Assembly (NCBI RefSeq): GCF_000177335.1
Contig: NZ_ADFP01000128.1
Location: forward strand, 1-33,453
Length of the DNA: 33,453 nt
DNA from: Pyramidobacter piscolens W5455
Lineage (GTDB): Bacteria > Synergistota > Synergistia > Synergistales > Dethiosulfovibrionaceae
Direction of reading: 5' to 3'
The notes beneath the pieces were generated by a model. That model did not search any database. It had not been told where the DNA came from and worked only from the letters and a program-made list of their open reading frames with translations. Positions within the stretch are counted from its first letter, which is position 1. Every line of letters starts with the position of its first letter. Made by a program: the position numbers and the translations under genes. Of this stretch, positions 24,775 to 32,354 are shown piece by piece.

Positions 24775-24867
24775 TTACCTGTTACGGTACTGCTGCGCCG
24801 CCTCCCGGAACATCTGCGTTCCCGTGAGCCGAACGCTTTCGACCGGGAGCGGTCGCTTAATGCTCAT
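24775..24867 (-). CDS. Possible 30-residue ORF upstream of the small protein
   Basis: MSIKRPLPVESVRLTG then TQMFREAAQQYRNR, ending 7 nt before the in-frame ATG at 24767 of the next small ORF. It lies just after a good promoter and has no clear ribosome-binding site, so it would be leaderless or nearly so. It could be a leader peptide for the 48-residue ORF or just the untranslated leader. Confidence 0.25.
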   Translation of the reverse strand: MSIKRPLPVESVRLTGTQMFREAAQQYRNR

Positions 24868-24881
24868 GGCATTATCATAGT

Positions 24882-24909
24882 ATTCTACCACAGATTTGTT
24901 TTTCCGCAA
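24882..24909 (-). promoter_or_regulatory. Probable promoter of the small ORF transcript
   Basis: TTGCGG (24909-24904), a 16-bp spacer and TAGAAT (24887-24882) on the minus strand, with a predicted RNA start near 24875. It gives a transcript that ends at the terminator at 24529. Confidence 0.5.
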
Positions 24910-24982
24910 GAGGTGATATCGTTGCTGTCGTTGTTTCGTGATAATGTCACTTGTAACTGTTCAAAGAAACTGGACCGTATCA

Positions 24983-25038
24983 CGCTATTTTTCGTTAAGA
25001 AGGACGAAGAACCTCTGCCTTTTTAACGAAAAATAGCG
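24983..25038. repeat. Long inverted repeat, 21-bp arms, downstream of dctM
   Basis: The arm at 24983-25003 (CGCTATTTTTCGTTAAGAAG and one more base) is matched by the reverse complement at 25018-25038 with a single mismatch, around a 14-base loop. No T run follows on either strand beyond those in the stem. It may end or protect the dctPQM transcript, or be a small transposed repeat. The rest of 24910-25099 shows no gene. Confidence 0.7.
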
Positions 25039-25099
25039 AAAGGAGAGAACACGTGGATTTTACGAAAAAGACAAACTTTCGGTCGCTCAATGGTCAAAA

Positions 25100-26380
25100 C
25101 TAGGGCATCAGCCAACTGGGCAACCAGGTGGAAATCTGCGGCACCAGCGTCAGCACGATGAGCATGACGACCAGCGCGGGGAAGAAGGGCATGAAGCCTT
25201 CGAAAACCTCTTCGATCTTCTGATGCGTGATGTCTGCGAGAATATACAGTCCCATGCCGACGGGCGGCGTGGCGATGCCGATGGTGAGAGCGAAGCACAT
25301 CAACACCCCCAGCTGAATTGTGCTGACGCCGAGTTTCTCCATCAGAGGCAGGAGAATGGGTGTGAGCAAGATCATGGCGCTTGAGGCCGACATGAAGCAT
25401 CCCAAAACCAGAAGCAACAGATCGATCAGAATAAGCACGAGGTACTTGTTCTGCGTCAGGCTGAGGATCAGCGTCGCCAACTTGGCGGGCAGCATCTCCA
25501 TGGTGAGAATGTAGGACATGGTGGAGGCGAAACCGAACAGGATCAGGCTTGAGGCCGCCATGATCATCGAATCTTTGACGGCGTTCCACAGCGCGTTCCA
25601 ATTCAGCGTGCGGTAAATGACGCCCAGCAGCAGCGAGTAAAGTACGGCCACGACGCCGGCTTCGGTGGGGCTGACGGAACCGGAGGTCATGCCGATGACG
25701 ATAATAACGGGAGCCAGCAGCGACCAGACCGATTTCTTGAAGATGCGCCAGCGTTCCTTCATAGGGGTGTAACTGCCGCGCGGAAAAATGTCGGGCCGTT
25801 TCATGGAGATGCGCGCGCAGACAAGCATCAACGCCAGGCTGATGACGATGCCGGGAACAATGCCGGCGATGAACAGTTTGGCGATGGATGTGTTGGTAAC
25901 GACGCCGAACATGATGAAGAACACGCTGGGCGGGATGATCGGTCCGACCATGGACGACGCCAGCGTGATGCCCGTGCTGTATCGCAAGTCATATCCCTTG
26001 TCGGTCATGGACTTGATCTCGATCGGTCCGAGCGCGGCGCAGTCCGCGGCGGCCGCGCCGGAAATGCCGGCGAAGACCATGGAACACAGACAGTTGACAT
26101 GGGCCAGTCCGCCGGGCCAGTGCCCCACGCAGGCATTGGCGAAGCTGAAGATCTGGTCGGCGACGCCGCAGACGCCCATGATGTTGCCGGCCATCATGAA
26201 GAAGAAAATGGACAGAAGGCTCCAGGACATGGAACCGTCGATGACGCCCTGCGCGATCAGATACAGCGGCAAGTCCCCCAGCCAACAGCCCACGGCGACT
26301 GAGGTGCCCATGGCGACAATGACCGGCGCTTTGAGGAACAACATCATGATCAGCGTTGAAATAAGTCCGACGGATACCAT
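25100..26380 (-). CDS. dctM: TRAP transporter large permease, DctM
   Basis: The 426-residue polytopic membrane protein is the large subunit of a TRAP carrier, which brings in organic acids with Na using a periplasmic binding protein. Typical features are KAPVIVAMG near the start, SGAAAADCAALGPIEIKSM near residue 105, GIIPPSVFFIMFGVVTNTS-like residues near 145 and the C-terminal TPPVGMGLYILADI. Its ATG directly follows the dctQ stop (TAAATG), so translation is coupled. It is the last gene of the rraA-nitrilase-dctPQM operon. Confidence 0.95.
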   Translation of the reverse strand: MVSVGLISTLIMMLFLKAPVIVAMGTSVAVGCWLGDLPLYLIAQGVIDGSMSWSLLSIFFFMMAGNIMGVCGVADQIFSFANACVGHWPGGLAHVNCLCSMVFAGISGAAAADCAALGPIEIKSMTDKGYDLRYSTGITLASSMVGPIIPPSVFFIMFGVVTNTSIAKLFIAGIVPGIVISLALMLVCARISMKRPDIFPRGSYTPMKERWRIFKKSVWSLLAPVIIVIGMTSGSVSPTEAGVVAVLYSLLLGVIYRTLNWNALWNAVKDSMIMAASSLILFGFASTMSYILTMEMLPAKLATLILSLTQNKYLVLILIDLLLLVLGCFMSASSAMILLTPILLPLMEKLGVSTIQLGVLMCFALTIGIATPPVGMGLYILADITHQKIEEVFEGFMPFFPALVVMLIVLTLVPQISTWLPSWLMP

Positions 26381-26875
26381 TTACCGCTTCCCTCCTTCGG
26401 GCGCAGGACCGGATTCTTCAATTTTATCGACGGCGATGCGGTGCAGGTTGTACAGGCCGTTCCAAATGACGGCAAAACTCAGCAGATAGACGGGCAGCAG
26501 GTTGGTCTCGGGAGGAAAGGGAAGGAACTGTTCGGGCGTCCCCATGCCGACCAGACCGGTATAGTCGTAGGTGGCGTACAGCAGGATAAAGCCGAAAACG
26601 GTGCAGACGGCGTTGATGACAAATTCGCTAAGACGCCGCAGCGTACGGGGAAGATGATCCACGATAATGCCGACGCGGGTCTCAGTGTTCTTGAGAAAAT
26701 GCGCGGCGACGCCGGGAATGATGGAGAACAAGCCTAAAAACGTCAGCAGTTCCACCGTCCAAGCCACAGGGCGCCCGATTATGCGTGAAACGATCTGGAG
26801 CGTGGCCGTCGCGATCATAAGACAGCCGTTCAGGCCGAGAATCCAGTCGATGATTTTTGCGATCTTTTTAGCCAC
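26381..26875 (-). CDS. dctQ: TRAP transporter small permease, DctQ
   Basis: The 164-residue protein has four hydrophobic helices, the expected DctQ build. The segment SRIIGRPVAWTVELLTFLGLF (about residues 31-51) matches the conserved R.....W..E....L motif of the family. It forms the membrane complex with DctM. It is placed between dctP and dctM, with a hairpin before it in the 94-nt gap after dctP. Confidence 0.9.
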   Translation of the reverse strand: MAKKIAKIIDWILGLNGCLMIATATLQIVSRIIGRPVAWTVELLTFLGLFSIIPGVAAHFLKNTETRVGIIVDHLPRTLRRLSEFVINAVCTVFGFILLYATYDYTGLVGMGTPEQFLPFPPETNLLPVYLLSFAVIWNGLYNLHRIAVDKIEESGPAPEGGKR

Positions 26876-26908
26876 AGAGCTCTTCCTCTCTCAAAAGGTT
26901 CCCTCCGA

Positions 26909-26948
26909 ATACGGAGCAGAGTGTCAGGAGTGGTACTCTGCCCCGTAT
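26909..26948 (-). other. mRNA hairpin between dctP and dctQ
   Basis: ATACGG-GCAGAGT arms (26948-26935 and 26922-26909) pair over 13 bp with one mismatch around a 12-base loop. No T run follows. It could block 3' exonucleases and stabilise the dctP message. Confidence 0.65.
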
Positions 26949-26969
26949 CGTGCAGATGGAAACGCGAAC

Positions 26970-27962
26970 TCACTGGATGGCGCGGATACGCCCGGCGAAT
27001 CCTTTGGGGATGTAATTGCTGTTTTCGAGCTCTTCGAGGAAACCGTCCATCTTCGCTCTCCATGGGGCGAGATCGACTTCGATGATCTCGACGTTGTATT
27101 CTTTTTTCATGAGTTCGATGATCTCGGCGCTGCGTTTGTTGGCCTGTTCGGTCACGTAGTCGCCGGCTTTGTCGATTTCGTCGAGAAGGATTTCCTGCTG
27201 TTCTGCTGTCAAACGCTGGAATTTGCGGTCGTTCATGACCACGGCGACCTGCTGGGGGTATTCGTTCGTGACGGTCAGGTAGGGAGCGATTTCGCAGAAC
27301 TTTTGAAAATAGGCGTCAACGACCGGGCAGGTGACGGCATCCACTGTCCCCTGCTTGAGGGCGAGATACGTCTCGGAATAAGGAATGACGGTGACGGCGC
27401 AGCCAAGGGCTTCCCATGCCTTGACGCTGGTGGGGTTTGAGTTCATGCGCAATTTCAGCCCCTGAAGGTCTTCCAGCGAGCGGATCGGTTTGCGCGAGGC
27501 GATGACCCGGAAAGGACCGCGCAGCCAGTTGCGCTTTCTGTCGACGACGCGAAGGCCCGCTTTCTTGAGCAGAGGCTCCTCAATTTCTTTCTCGACGTCG
27601 CTGAGCAGGAAATGGCGATAGTGCTCGTTGTCGCGGAACAAATAAGGAAGCGAGGACACGCGCACGAGGGGCGAGTACATATCGTAGTAGCCGTAGCCGT
27701 CGGCGTAGAAATCCTGTACGCCGCGGACCATGTTCTCGATCTGTTTCTTGTTGTCGCCGAGAACTTCGCCGAAGTAACATTGGATCTCCACTTCGCCGTT
27801 GGTGCGCGTTTTTACGTTCTCGGCCATCATCTTCAAAGCCTGGCTCTCGTAGTGATCCTCGATCATCTTGTTGCCGAGGCGAAGTTTCGTCACGGCTTCG
27901 GAAGGAGCGGCGTTCATGGCGGCGCAGACGCAAAGCAGGAGCAGAGCGATACGTTTCAACAT
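26970..27962 (-). CDS. dctP: TRAP transporter substrate-binding protein, DctP
   Basis: The 330-residue periplasmic protein has a signal peptide (MLKRIALLLLCVCAAMNA). It then shows the DctP/TeaA order: ENVKTRTNGEVEIQCYFGEVLGDNK, LPYLFRDNEHYRHF, WLRGPFRVIASRKPIRSLEDLQGLKLRM (with the substrate-binding arginine of R-x-x) and LKQGTVDAVTCPVVD. It captures the ligand for DctQM; carboxylates are usual, often acidic sugars or keto acids. I use the ATG at 27962, which has AAGGAGA upstream, not 27989. Its message is framed by two hairpins. Confidence 0.93.
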   Translation of the reverse strand: MLKRIALLLLCVCAAMNAAPSEAVTKLRLGNKMIEDHYESQALKMMAENVKTRTNGEVEIQCYFGEVLGDNKKQIENMVRGVQDFYADGYGYYDMYSPLVRVSSLPYLFRDNEHYRHFLLSDVEKEIEEPLLKKAGLRVVDRKRNWLRGPFRVIASRKPIRSLEDLQGLKLRMNSNPTSVKAWEALGCAVTVIPYSETYLALKQGTVDAVTCPVVDAYFQKFCEIAPYLTVTNEYPQQVAVVMNDRKFQRLTAEQQEILLDEIDKAGDYVTEQANKRSAEIIELMKKEYNVEIIEVDLAPWRAKMDGFLEELENSNYIPKGFAGRIRAIQ

Positions 27963-27986
27963 CAGAATACTCTCCTTTTCGAAATT

Positions 27987-28007
27987 CACAGCGAACGGTT
28001 CGCTGTG
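27987..28007 (-). other. mRNA hairpin upstream of dctP
   Basis: CACAGCGAA and TTCGCTGTG form a 9-bp stem with a three-base loop between the nitrilase stop and the dctP ribosome-binding site. Without a T run it looks like a processing or stability element. Confidence 0.55.
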
Positions 28008-28040
28008 TTCAGGACCAGCGAAAGGTCGTCCGGCGGGGAA

Positions 28041-28868
28041 TCACTCAGCCGGCCATACGTAAGCGCCCGGCTGCCGGTTTTTGAGGCTGGGCAGTTGTTC
28101 GCGGATCTGATTTACATAATCGGGGTCGATCTCGGCGTAGATGATCGTTTCGCGGTCTTCGGCGCAGGCGACCGTGACGCCCCAGGGATTGATGATCATG
28201 GAACGGCCGTAAGCCTGGAACGCCGGCTTCTTGCCGATCTGAGCGGGAGCGACCACGTAGCATTGATTCTCGATGGCGCGGGTTTTGAGGATGCATTCCC
28301 AGTGGTCCTTGCCCGTGAACAGCGTGTAGTTGGCTGGCACGAACATCACCTTCGCGCCTTGAAGGGCCATGATGCGGTACATTTCGGGGAAGCGCATGTC
28401 GTAGCAGATCGACAGCCCCACTTTGCAGAACTCGGTGTCGGCGACGACGATCCTGTGCCCCGGTTTTTTCGTGTCCGACTCGCGCGTGGAAGGCCCGTTC
28501 TCGATCTCCACGTCGTACATGTGGATCTTCTCGTAGCGGGCGGCCAAATCTCCCCGAGGATTGTAAAGCAGCGTCGTGTTGTAGAGCCTGCTCTCGCCGG
28601 GAATGACCTCGCCGATACTGCCGCAGTGCAGCCAGATCTTGTACTGCTTCGCCTTGGCGGCGAAAAATGCGCTCATCGGGCCGGGAATCGTTTCGGCGCT
28701 GGCGAAAACGCCGTCTTTGGGTCCGCAGTAGTGAACATTCTCAGCCATGGCGACGAACCGCGCGCCATGAGACGCCGCTTCGTCGATAAAACGGCCGATC
28801 TTGTCAAGATTGGCCTTCTTGTCGGCCTGCGAGTCGATTTGCAGCACAGACATTAAAAATTTGCTCAT
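28041..28868 (-). CDS. Nitrilase-superfamily carbon-nitrogen hydrolase (omega-amidase-like)
   Basis: The 275-residue protein has the full catalytic triad of the superfamily: Glu43 in AMAENVHY, Lys114 in RYEKIHMYDV and Cys155 in GLSICYDMRFPE. The MRFPE form is typical of the Nit1/Nit2 branch, which hydrolyses amides of keto acids (such as 2-oxoglutaramate) or deaminated glutathione, not nitriles. It follows the RraA-like gene by 18 nt and precedes the TRAP genes, so the substrate may be the imported acid amide or a product of it (inference). Confidence 0.93.
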   Translation of the reverse strand: MSKFLMSVLQIDSQADKKANLDKIGRFIDEAASHGARFVAMAENVHYCGPKDGVFASAETIPGPMSAFFAAKAKQYKIWLHCGSIGEVIPGESRLYNTTLLYNPRGDLAARYEKIHMYDVEIENGPSTRESDTKKPGHRIVVADTEFCKVGLSICYDMRFPEMYRIMALQGAKVMFVPANYTLFTGKDHWECILKTRAIENQCYVVAPAQIGKKPAFQAYGRSMIINPWGVTVACAEDRETIIYAEIDPDYVNQIREQLPSLKNRQPGAYVWPAE

Positions 28869-28886
28869 GGGTGGATGACTCTCTCC

Positions 28887-29564
28887 TTATTTGGATTTTG
28901 CGTTTTTATCAAAATATTCTTTGATCAGAGCGCCGGCGCGGGTCACGTCGGCCATATGTTCGCCCTTGGCAATGCGATCCTTTTTGCCGGGCTCAGCGTT
29001 CTGGATCTCGATGGCTTTCTTGCAAACAGCCGCGGCCTCGCCGGCGGGAAGCACCACGAAACCGTTTTCGTCGGCTACGATGATGTCGCCCGGGGTGACC
29101 GTCACGCCGCAGCAGCTGACGGTCGTGTTGATCTCGCCGTCAAGGCCGAACAGGCGCGTGGTGATGGCTGACAGGCGGCGGTACAATACGACCAGTCCCA
29201 TCTCGCGGATCTCTTCGATGTCGGTGGCGGCGCCGTCGACGATGACGCCCTCTACGCCGCTGACATGCAGCGCCCAGGAAACCACGCCGCCCAGAGCGGC
29301 GTACTGCTGGTCGCCGGCGCGGTCGATCACAAGCACGTCGCCGGGGCCGACCATCTCGGTGACTTTGTGCAGCAGGGTGGAATCATTGGACGCCAGCTTG
29401 ACGGTCACGGCGCGCCCGGTAAAACTTTTGCCCGGAAGGGAGATAAAAAGCGGCGCATTGTTAAAACCGAAATTGCGGAAGTGCCCGATTGTCGCCGGCT
29501 CGGCAGCCTTGATGGCGGCAAGTTCTTCGTTGGACAGCGTGACAACGTTGGGATTGATGATCAT
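28887..29564 (-). CDS. RraA-like / HMG aldolase family protein with altered catalytic Arg
   Basis: The 225-residue protein belongs to the RraA/4-hydroxy-4-methyl-2-oxoglutarate aldolase family: GPGDVLVIDRAGD near residue 73, ALGGVVSWALHVSGVEGVIVDGA, CCGVTVTPGDIIVADENG. Enzymes of the family use a G-x20-R-D motif to bind pyruvate-like substrate and metal. Here the pair reads Thr114-Asp115, so the arginine is missing while the metal aspartate remains. It may have another substrate or no aldolase action. The ATG 29564 was chosen because the promoter lies inside the longer frame that starts at 29711; AAAGGAG is upstream at slightly long spacing. It is first in the operon. Confidence 0.85.
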   Translation of the reverse strand: MIINPNVVTLSNEELAAIKAAEPATIGHFRNFGFNNAPLFISLPGKSFTGRAVTVKLASNDSTLLHKVTEMVGPGDVLVIDRAGDQQYAALGGVVSWALHVSGVEGVIVDGAATDIEEIREMGLVVLYRRLSAITTRLFGLDGEINTTVSCCGVTVTPGDIIVADENGFVVLPAGEAAAVCKKAIEIQNAEPGKKDRIAKGEHMADVTRAGALIKEYFDKNAKSK

Positions 29565-29606
29565 TGACGATACGTCTCCTTTATTGAGAAATAAGCAGAA
29601 CGCGAA

Positions 29607-29668
29607 CAGAAGAGTCAGCATTGCGTTAATAATAAATAATATTATAAACAATGCTCGTGTTCTGTCAA
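29607..29668 (-). promoter_or_regulatory. Consensus sigma-70 promoter inside a large dyad, rraA-nitrilase-dctPQM operon
   Basis: TTGACA (29668-29663), a 16-bp spacer and TATAAT (29646-29641) match the consensus fully. A split inverted repeat (CAGAA-N5-AGCATTG, then CAATGCT-N4-TTCTG, 29607-29664) spans the -10 and touches the -35. A strong promoter under such a dyad suggests repression, perhaps by a GntR-type or similar regulator not seen nearby. Confidence 0.75.
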
Positions 29669-29703
29669 TATTGTTGATTGATCCCAGTTTTGAATTGAGA
29701 CAT

Positions 29704-29765
29704 CGCGCCATAAAATCGAGTCTCCCGAACCAGATAGAGTTCGGGAGACTCGATTTTATGGCGCG
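29704..29765. terminator. Perfect 27-bp inverted repeat, bidirectional terminator
   Basis: The 27-bp arms (29704-29730, 29739-29765) frame an eight-base loop and contain GAGTCTCCCGAAC with outer ATAAAAT/ATTTTAT. It ends transcription of the amino-acid-binding protein gene on the minus strand and isolates it from the next operon. Confidence 0.85.
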
Positions 29766-29787
29766 GTTTGATGAAGGGCTGTCGGTT

Positions 29788-30540
29788 TTATTTCTTCCCC
29801 AGCTTCCACTTCTCGCGCAGGGCGGGGAGGGCGCCGTCGGCTTCCATGGCGGCGATGGCGCCGTCGAGTTCGTTTTTCAGCGCGGTGTTGCCGAGGTTGA
29901 CGGCCAGAGCTTTGCCGGCGCCGGTGAGCTGGAAGGTGTAACCGCGCACGGCTTTGCCTTTGAAGCTGGGCAGTTCGAGGATCTTGTCGGCGACGGGCAC
30001 GTCCATGAGGGTGAAGTCGCTGCGGCCGGTGACGATGTCCCACAGGCACTCTTCGATCTTGGCGAAGTTCTTGATCTGAAAACCCAGTTCCCCCGCCAGC
30101 GGCGTAAGAAAAACGTCTTGCGTGGTGCCGACGGGCACGCAGCCGCGCAGGCCGCGCAGATCTTCGAGCTTTTTCACGGCGACGTTGGGCGCGGTGACGA
30201 AGGAGGCCATCGTGGGCACGTAAGGCGTGGAGAAAAGCACGCGTTTGGCGCGGATGGGCGTGGCGCTCATGCCGGCGGCGATGACGTCGGCGCGGTCGGT
30301 GACCAGCGAGGGGATGACCATGTCGTAATGGCCCGTGTCGAGCCAGACGATCTTTTCGCCGAGGCGGCGGCCGATCTCTTCCATCAGGTCTTTGTCGAAG
30401 CCGTCCAGCTCGCCTTTTTCGTTGAGGAACTCGTAGGGCGGGTAGGTGCTGGCGGTGGCGACGCGCAGGTCGGCGCGGGCCGCCAGCGGCACGATCACAA
30501 GCGCCGCGAGCGCGGCGGCGGTTTTTCCGAAAAATTTCAT
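29788..30540 (-). CDS. ABC transporter amino-acid-binding protein (SBP family 3)
   Basis: The 250-residue protein has a signal peptide (AALAALVIVPLAARA) and a family-3 binding domain: STYPPYEFLNEKGELDGFDKDLMEEI, MVIPSLVTDRADVIAAGMSATPIRA, and a C-terminal ELDGAIAAMEADGALPALREKW. These proteins trap polar amino acids for ABC importers. No permease or ATPase gene is adjacent, so it is an orphan binding protein here. I use the second ATG (30540), 8 nt after GGAGG; the first is too close. A parS palindrome lies between it and its promoter. Confidence 0.92.
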   Translation of the reverse strand: MKFFGKTAAALAALVIVPLAARADLRVATASTYPPYEFLNEKGELDGFDKDLMEEIGRRLGEKIVWLDTGHYDMVIPSLVTDRADVIAAGMSATPIRAKRVLFSTPYVPTMASFVTAPNVAVKKLEDLRGLRGCVPVGTTQDVFLTPLAGELGFQIKNFAKIEECLWDIVTGRSDFTLMDVPVADKILELPSFKGKAVRGYTFQLTGAGKALAVNLGNTALKNELDGAIAAMEADGALPALREKWKLGKK

Positions 30541-30581
30541 TCTCATTGCCTCCTTGAAAATGGCCGGCGTTGACGGCCGCA

Positions 30582-30621
30582 GTGCGATGAAAATGTTCCA
30601 CGTGGAACATTTTCATCGCAC
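30582..30621. promoter_or_regulatory. parS: ParB-binding parS site within a perfect 40-bp palindrome
   Basis: The core TGTTCCACGTGGAACA (30594-30609) is identical to the parS consensus used by ParB/Spo0J in many bacteria. The palindrome extends perfectly to 20 bp on each side, ending in GTGCGATGA... It has no T run and so is not a terminator. Bacterial parS sites cluster near oriC, so this region may be origin-proximal; no parAB or dnaA is in the window. Confidence 0.88.
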
Positions 30622-30688
30622 GACAGTCGGCGGCTGGATCCCTTTTTCCGCGCCGCTGGCGCGGAAACGGTCTTTCGTTGCAGAACGT

Positions 30689-30717
30689 ATTATAGAGCAA
30701 AAAAAATCGCCATGCAA
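30689..30717 (-). promoter_or_regulatory. Probable promoter of the amino-acid-binding protein gene
   Basis: TATAAT (30694-30689) with TTGCAT 17 bp upstream (30717-30712), partly inside the terminator of the MocR gene. RNA would start near 30682 and pass the parS palindrome and a GC-rich hairpin (about 30647-30667) before the start codon. Confidence 0.6.
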
Positions 30718-30736
30718 TAATAAAATTGCATGGCGA
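30699..30736 (-). terminator. Intrinsic terminator after the MocR gene
   Basis: TCGCCATGCAAT (30736-30725 side) pairs perfectly over 12 bp with ATTGCATGGCGA (30718-30707), then eight T (30706-30699). Confidence 0.92.
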
Positions 30737-30756
30737 ACGCTTTTGCCTTTGGGCGA

Positions 30757-32133
30757 TTAATCGGCGATCAGTTCGCCGAGAACGCGCAGCCCTTTTTCGA
30801 GTTGGTCGCGCGGCGGCGTGCAGAAAGCGACGCGCACGGCGCGGGCGGGCGGCGTTTTGCCGACGGCGAAGCGTTCGGCGGCGGCGACGCGGACGCCCCG
30901 CGCCAGGGCCGCCTGTTCGAACTGGACGCTCGTGAAGCGTTCGGGCAGCGTCAGCCAGCGGAAGATGTCGGCGTCGCCGCCGCGGCAGATCGCGTCGGGC
31001 AAAATTGCGCGCACGAGGCGGCTGCGCTTGCCGGTGTGCCGTCGGTGCGCGGCGATGATGTTCTCGAACTGGCCGGAGGCGATGACGCGCGCCGCCAGTT
31101 CGGCCATCATCGGCACGACGCCGACGTTGAGGCTGTACAGCGCGCCGGCGACGGCCTCTTTGCGGGGGGCTGGCACGGCCACGCAGGCGGCGCGCAGCCC
31201 CGGGGCGATCACTTTCGACATCGTGGCGATGTAGAGGCTGCGCTCCGGCGCGAAGCTCGACACGGAGGGCACGCCGCGCTGCATGAGCTGATTGGTGCCG
31301 TCCTCGATCAGCAGCGCGTCGTGGGCGCGCAAAACGGCGGCGATCTCGCGGCGGCGGTCTTCCGGGAGCGTGGCGGTGGTGGGGTTGTGGCAGGCGGAGA
31401 TCAGGTAGACGCCGTGGATCTTTTCGCTGCAGCAAAGACGTTCGAGGTCGGCCGGTTCCATGCCCTCATCGCCGCTCCTGACGGGGACGAGTTTGACGCC
31501 GAACATGGCGGCGGCCGACTTGACGCCGGGATAAGTGTGGTCGTCCACGGCGATCTTTTCGCCGCGGCGGAACAGCGAGGCGAAGATGGCCGAGATCGCG
31601 TTCTGGGCGCCGTTGGCAAACAGGATCTGCTCGCGGTGCGCCTCATGTCCGCACAGGCGCATGAACGTAACGGCGGCGTCCTTCTGCCACTCGTCCTCGC
31701 CCTGGGCGTGGAAGCTGAACAGCGCGGCGGCCTCGTCGCTGCGGAAGAGCGAGCGGGCCATCTCCAGCAGCGCGGCGTTGGCAGAATCCTCCGGTTGGAC
31801 GCTGCCCATGTCGATGACGTGCGCTCCTTCGGCGCGTTCGAGAAACCGTTTGTCGGTGAGCGCGCTGTACGCCACGAACGTGCCGCTGCCGACGGTGGCG
31901 GTGAGCAGCCCCTTGAGCTCGCAGAGCTTGAAGGCTTTGGCCACGGTGCTGACGTTGACGTCGAGAAAGTCGGCCAGTTCGCGCTGCGGCGGCAGACGCG
32001 TGCCGGGCTTGAGCGCGCCCGACGCGATATCCTCCTCGAGCGTGCGCGCCAGCGTCAGATAGAGCGCGCGTTCGCTGCGGTCCAGCTTCGGCCGCCAGCT
32101 CATTGGATAGTCGTCGAAGGAATTGTAGGGCAT
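30757..32133 (-). CDS. MocR-type GntR regulator with aminotransferase domain
   Basis: The 458-residue protein has an N-terminal GntR winged helix (about residues 20-85: IASGALKPGTRLPPQRELAD, NVSTVAKAFKLCELKGLL) and a fold-type I aminotransferase-like domain. The PLP lysine is kept in ATMSKVIAPGLRA. MocR proteins sense an amino acid or vitamin-B6 form through the PLP domain and regulate a linked gene. The neighbour downstream is the orphan amino-acid-binding protein, whose control is a fair guess. ATG 32133 follows GAGGTGAC; TATAAT at 32158-32153 would give a very short leader. Confidence 0.92.
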   Translation of the reverse strand: MPYNSFDDYPMSWRPKLDRSERALYLTLARTLEEDIASGALKPGTRLPPQRELADFLDVNVSTVAKAFKLCELKGLLTATVGSGTFVAYSALTDKRFLERAEGAHVIDMGSVQPEDSANAALLEMARSLFRSDEAAALFSFHAQGEDEWQKDAAVTFMRLCGHEAHREQILFANGAQNAISAIFASLFRRGEKIAVDDHTYPGVKSAAAMFGVKLVPVRSGDEGMEPADLERLCCSEKIHGVYLISACHNPTTATLPEDRRREIAAVLRAHDALLIEDGTNQLMQRGVPSVSSFAPERSLYIATMSKVIAPGLRAACVAVPAPRKEAVAGALYSLNVGVVPMMAELAARVIASGQFENIIAAHRRHTGKRSRLVRAILPDAICRGGDADIFRWLTLPERFTSVQFEQAALARGVRVAAAERFAVGKTPPARAVRVAFCTPPRDQLEKGLRVLGELIAD

Positions 32134-32354
32134 GATCGTCACCTCGCCGTTCCATTATAGACGAGAGCCGCCGCCATTTCGCGTTTTGTTTTTGTTGTTT
32201 TCGCGGAAAGCAAGTTGACCGCGGTGTTATAATTTATCCGACGCACGATGAAGAGCCGCGTGTTTCGCTCTTTTGCCGCGCGTTTTTTATCGGCCGGCGC
32301 CGTGCCGAAGGGAGCGTGCGGGACGGCCTGCCGTATCATGTGAAACAAGCGAGT
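32134..32354. other. Divergent intergenic region between MocR and the zinc operon
   Basis: It holds the MocR -10 box at 32153-32158 (minus) and a TATAAT near 32226 without a good -35 (plus). A 31-codon plus frame from 32250 has no ribosome-binding site and I do not call it. I found no clear Zur/Fur-type box. Confidence 0.5.

Noticed and set aside
29565-29711. N-terminal extension of the RraA-like protein with a hydrophobic segment
   Set aside because: The consensus promoter of the operon lies inside this extension, and the family starts at about MIINPN.
32250-32343. A 31-codon plus-strand ORF before the zinc operon
   Set aside because: No ribosome-binding site, no good promoter spacing and an Arg/Ala-rich translation typical of chance frames.
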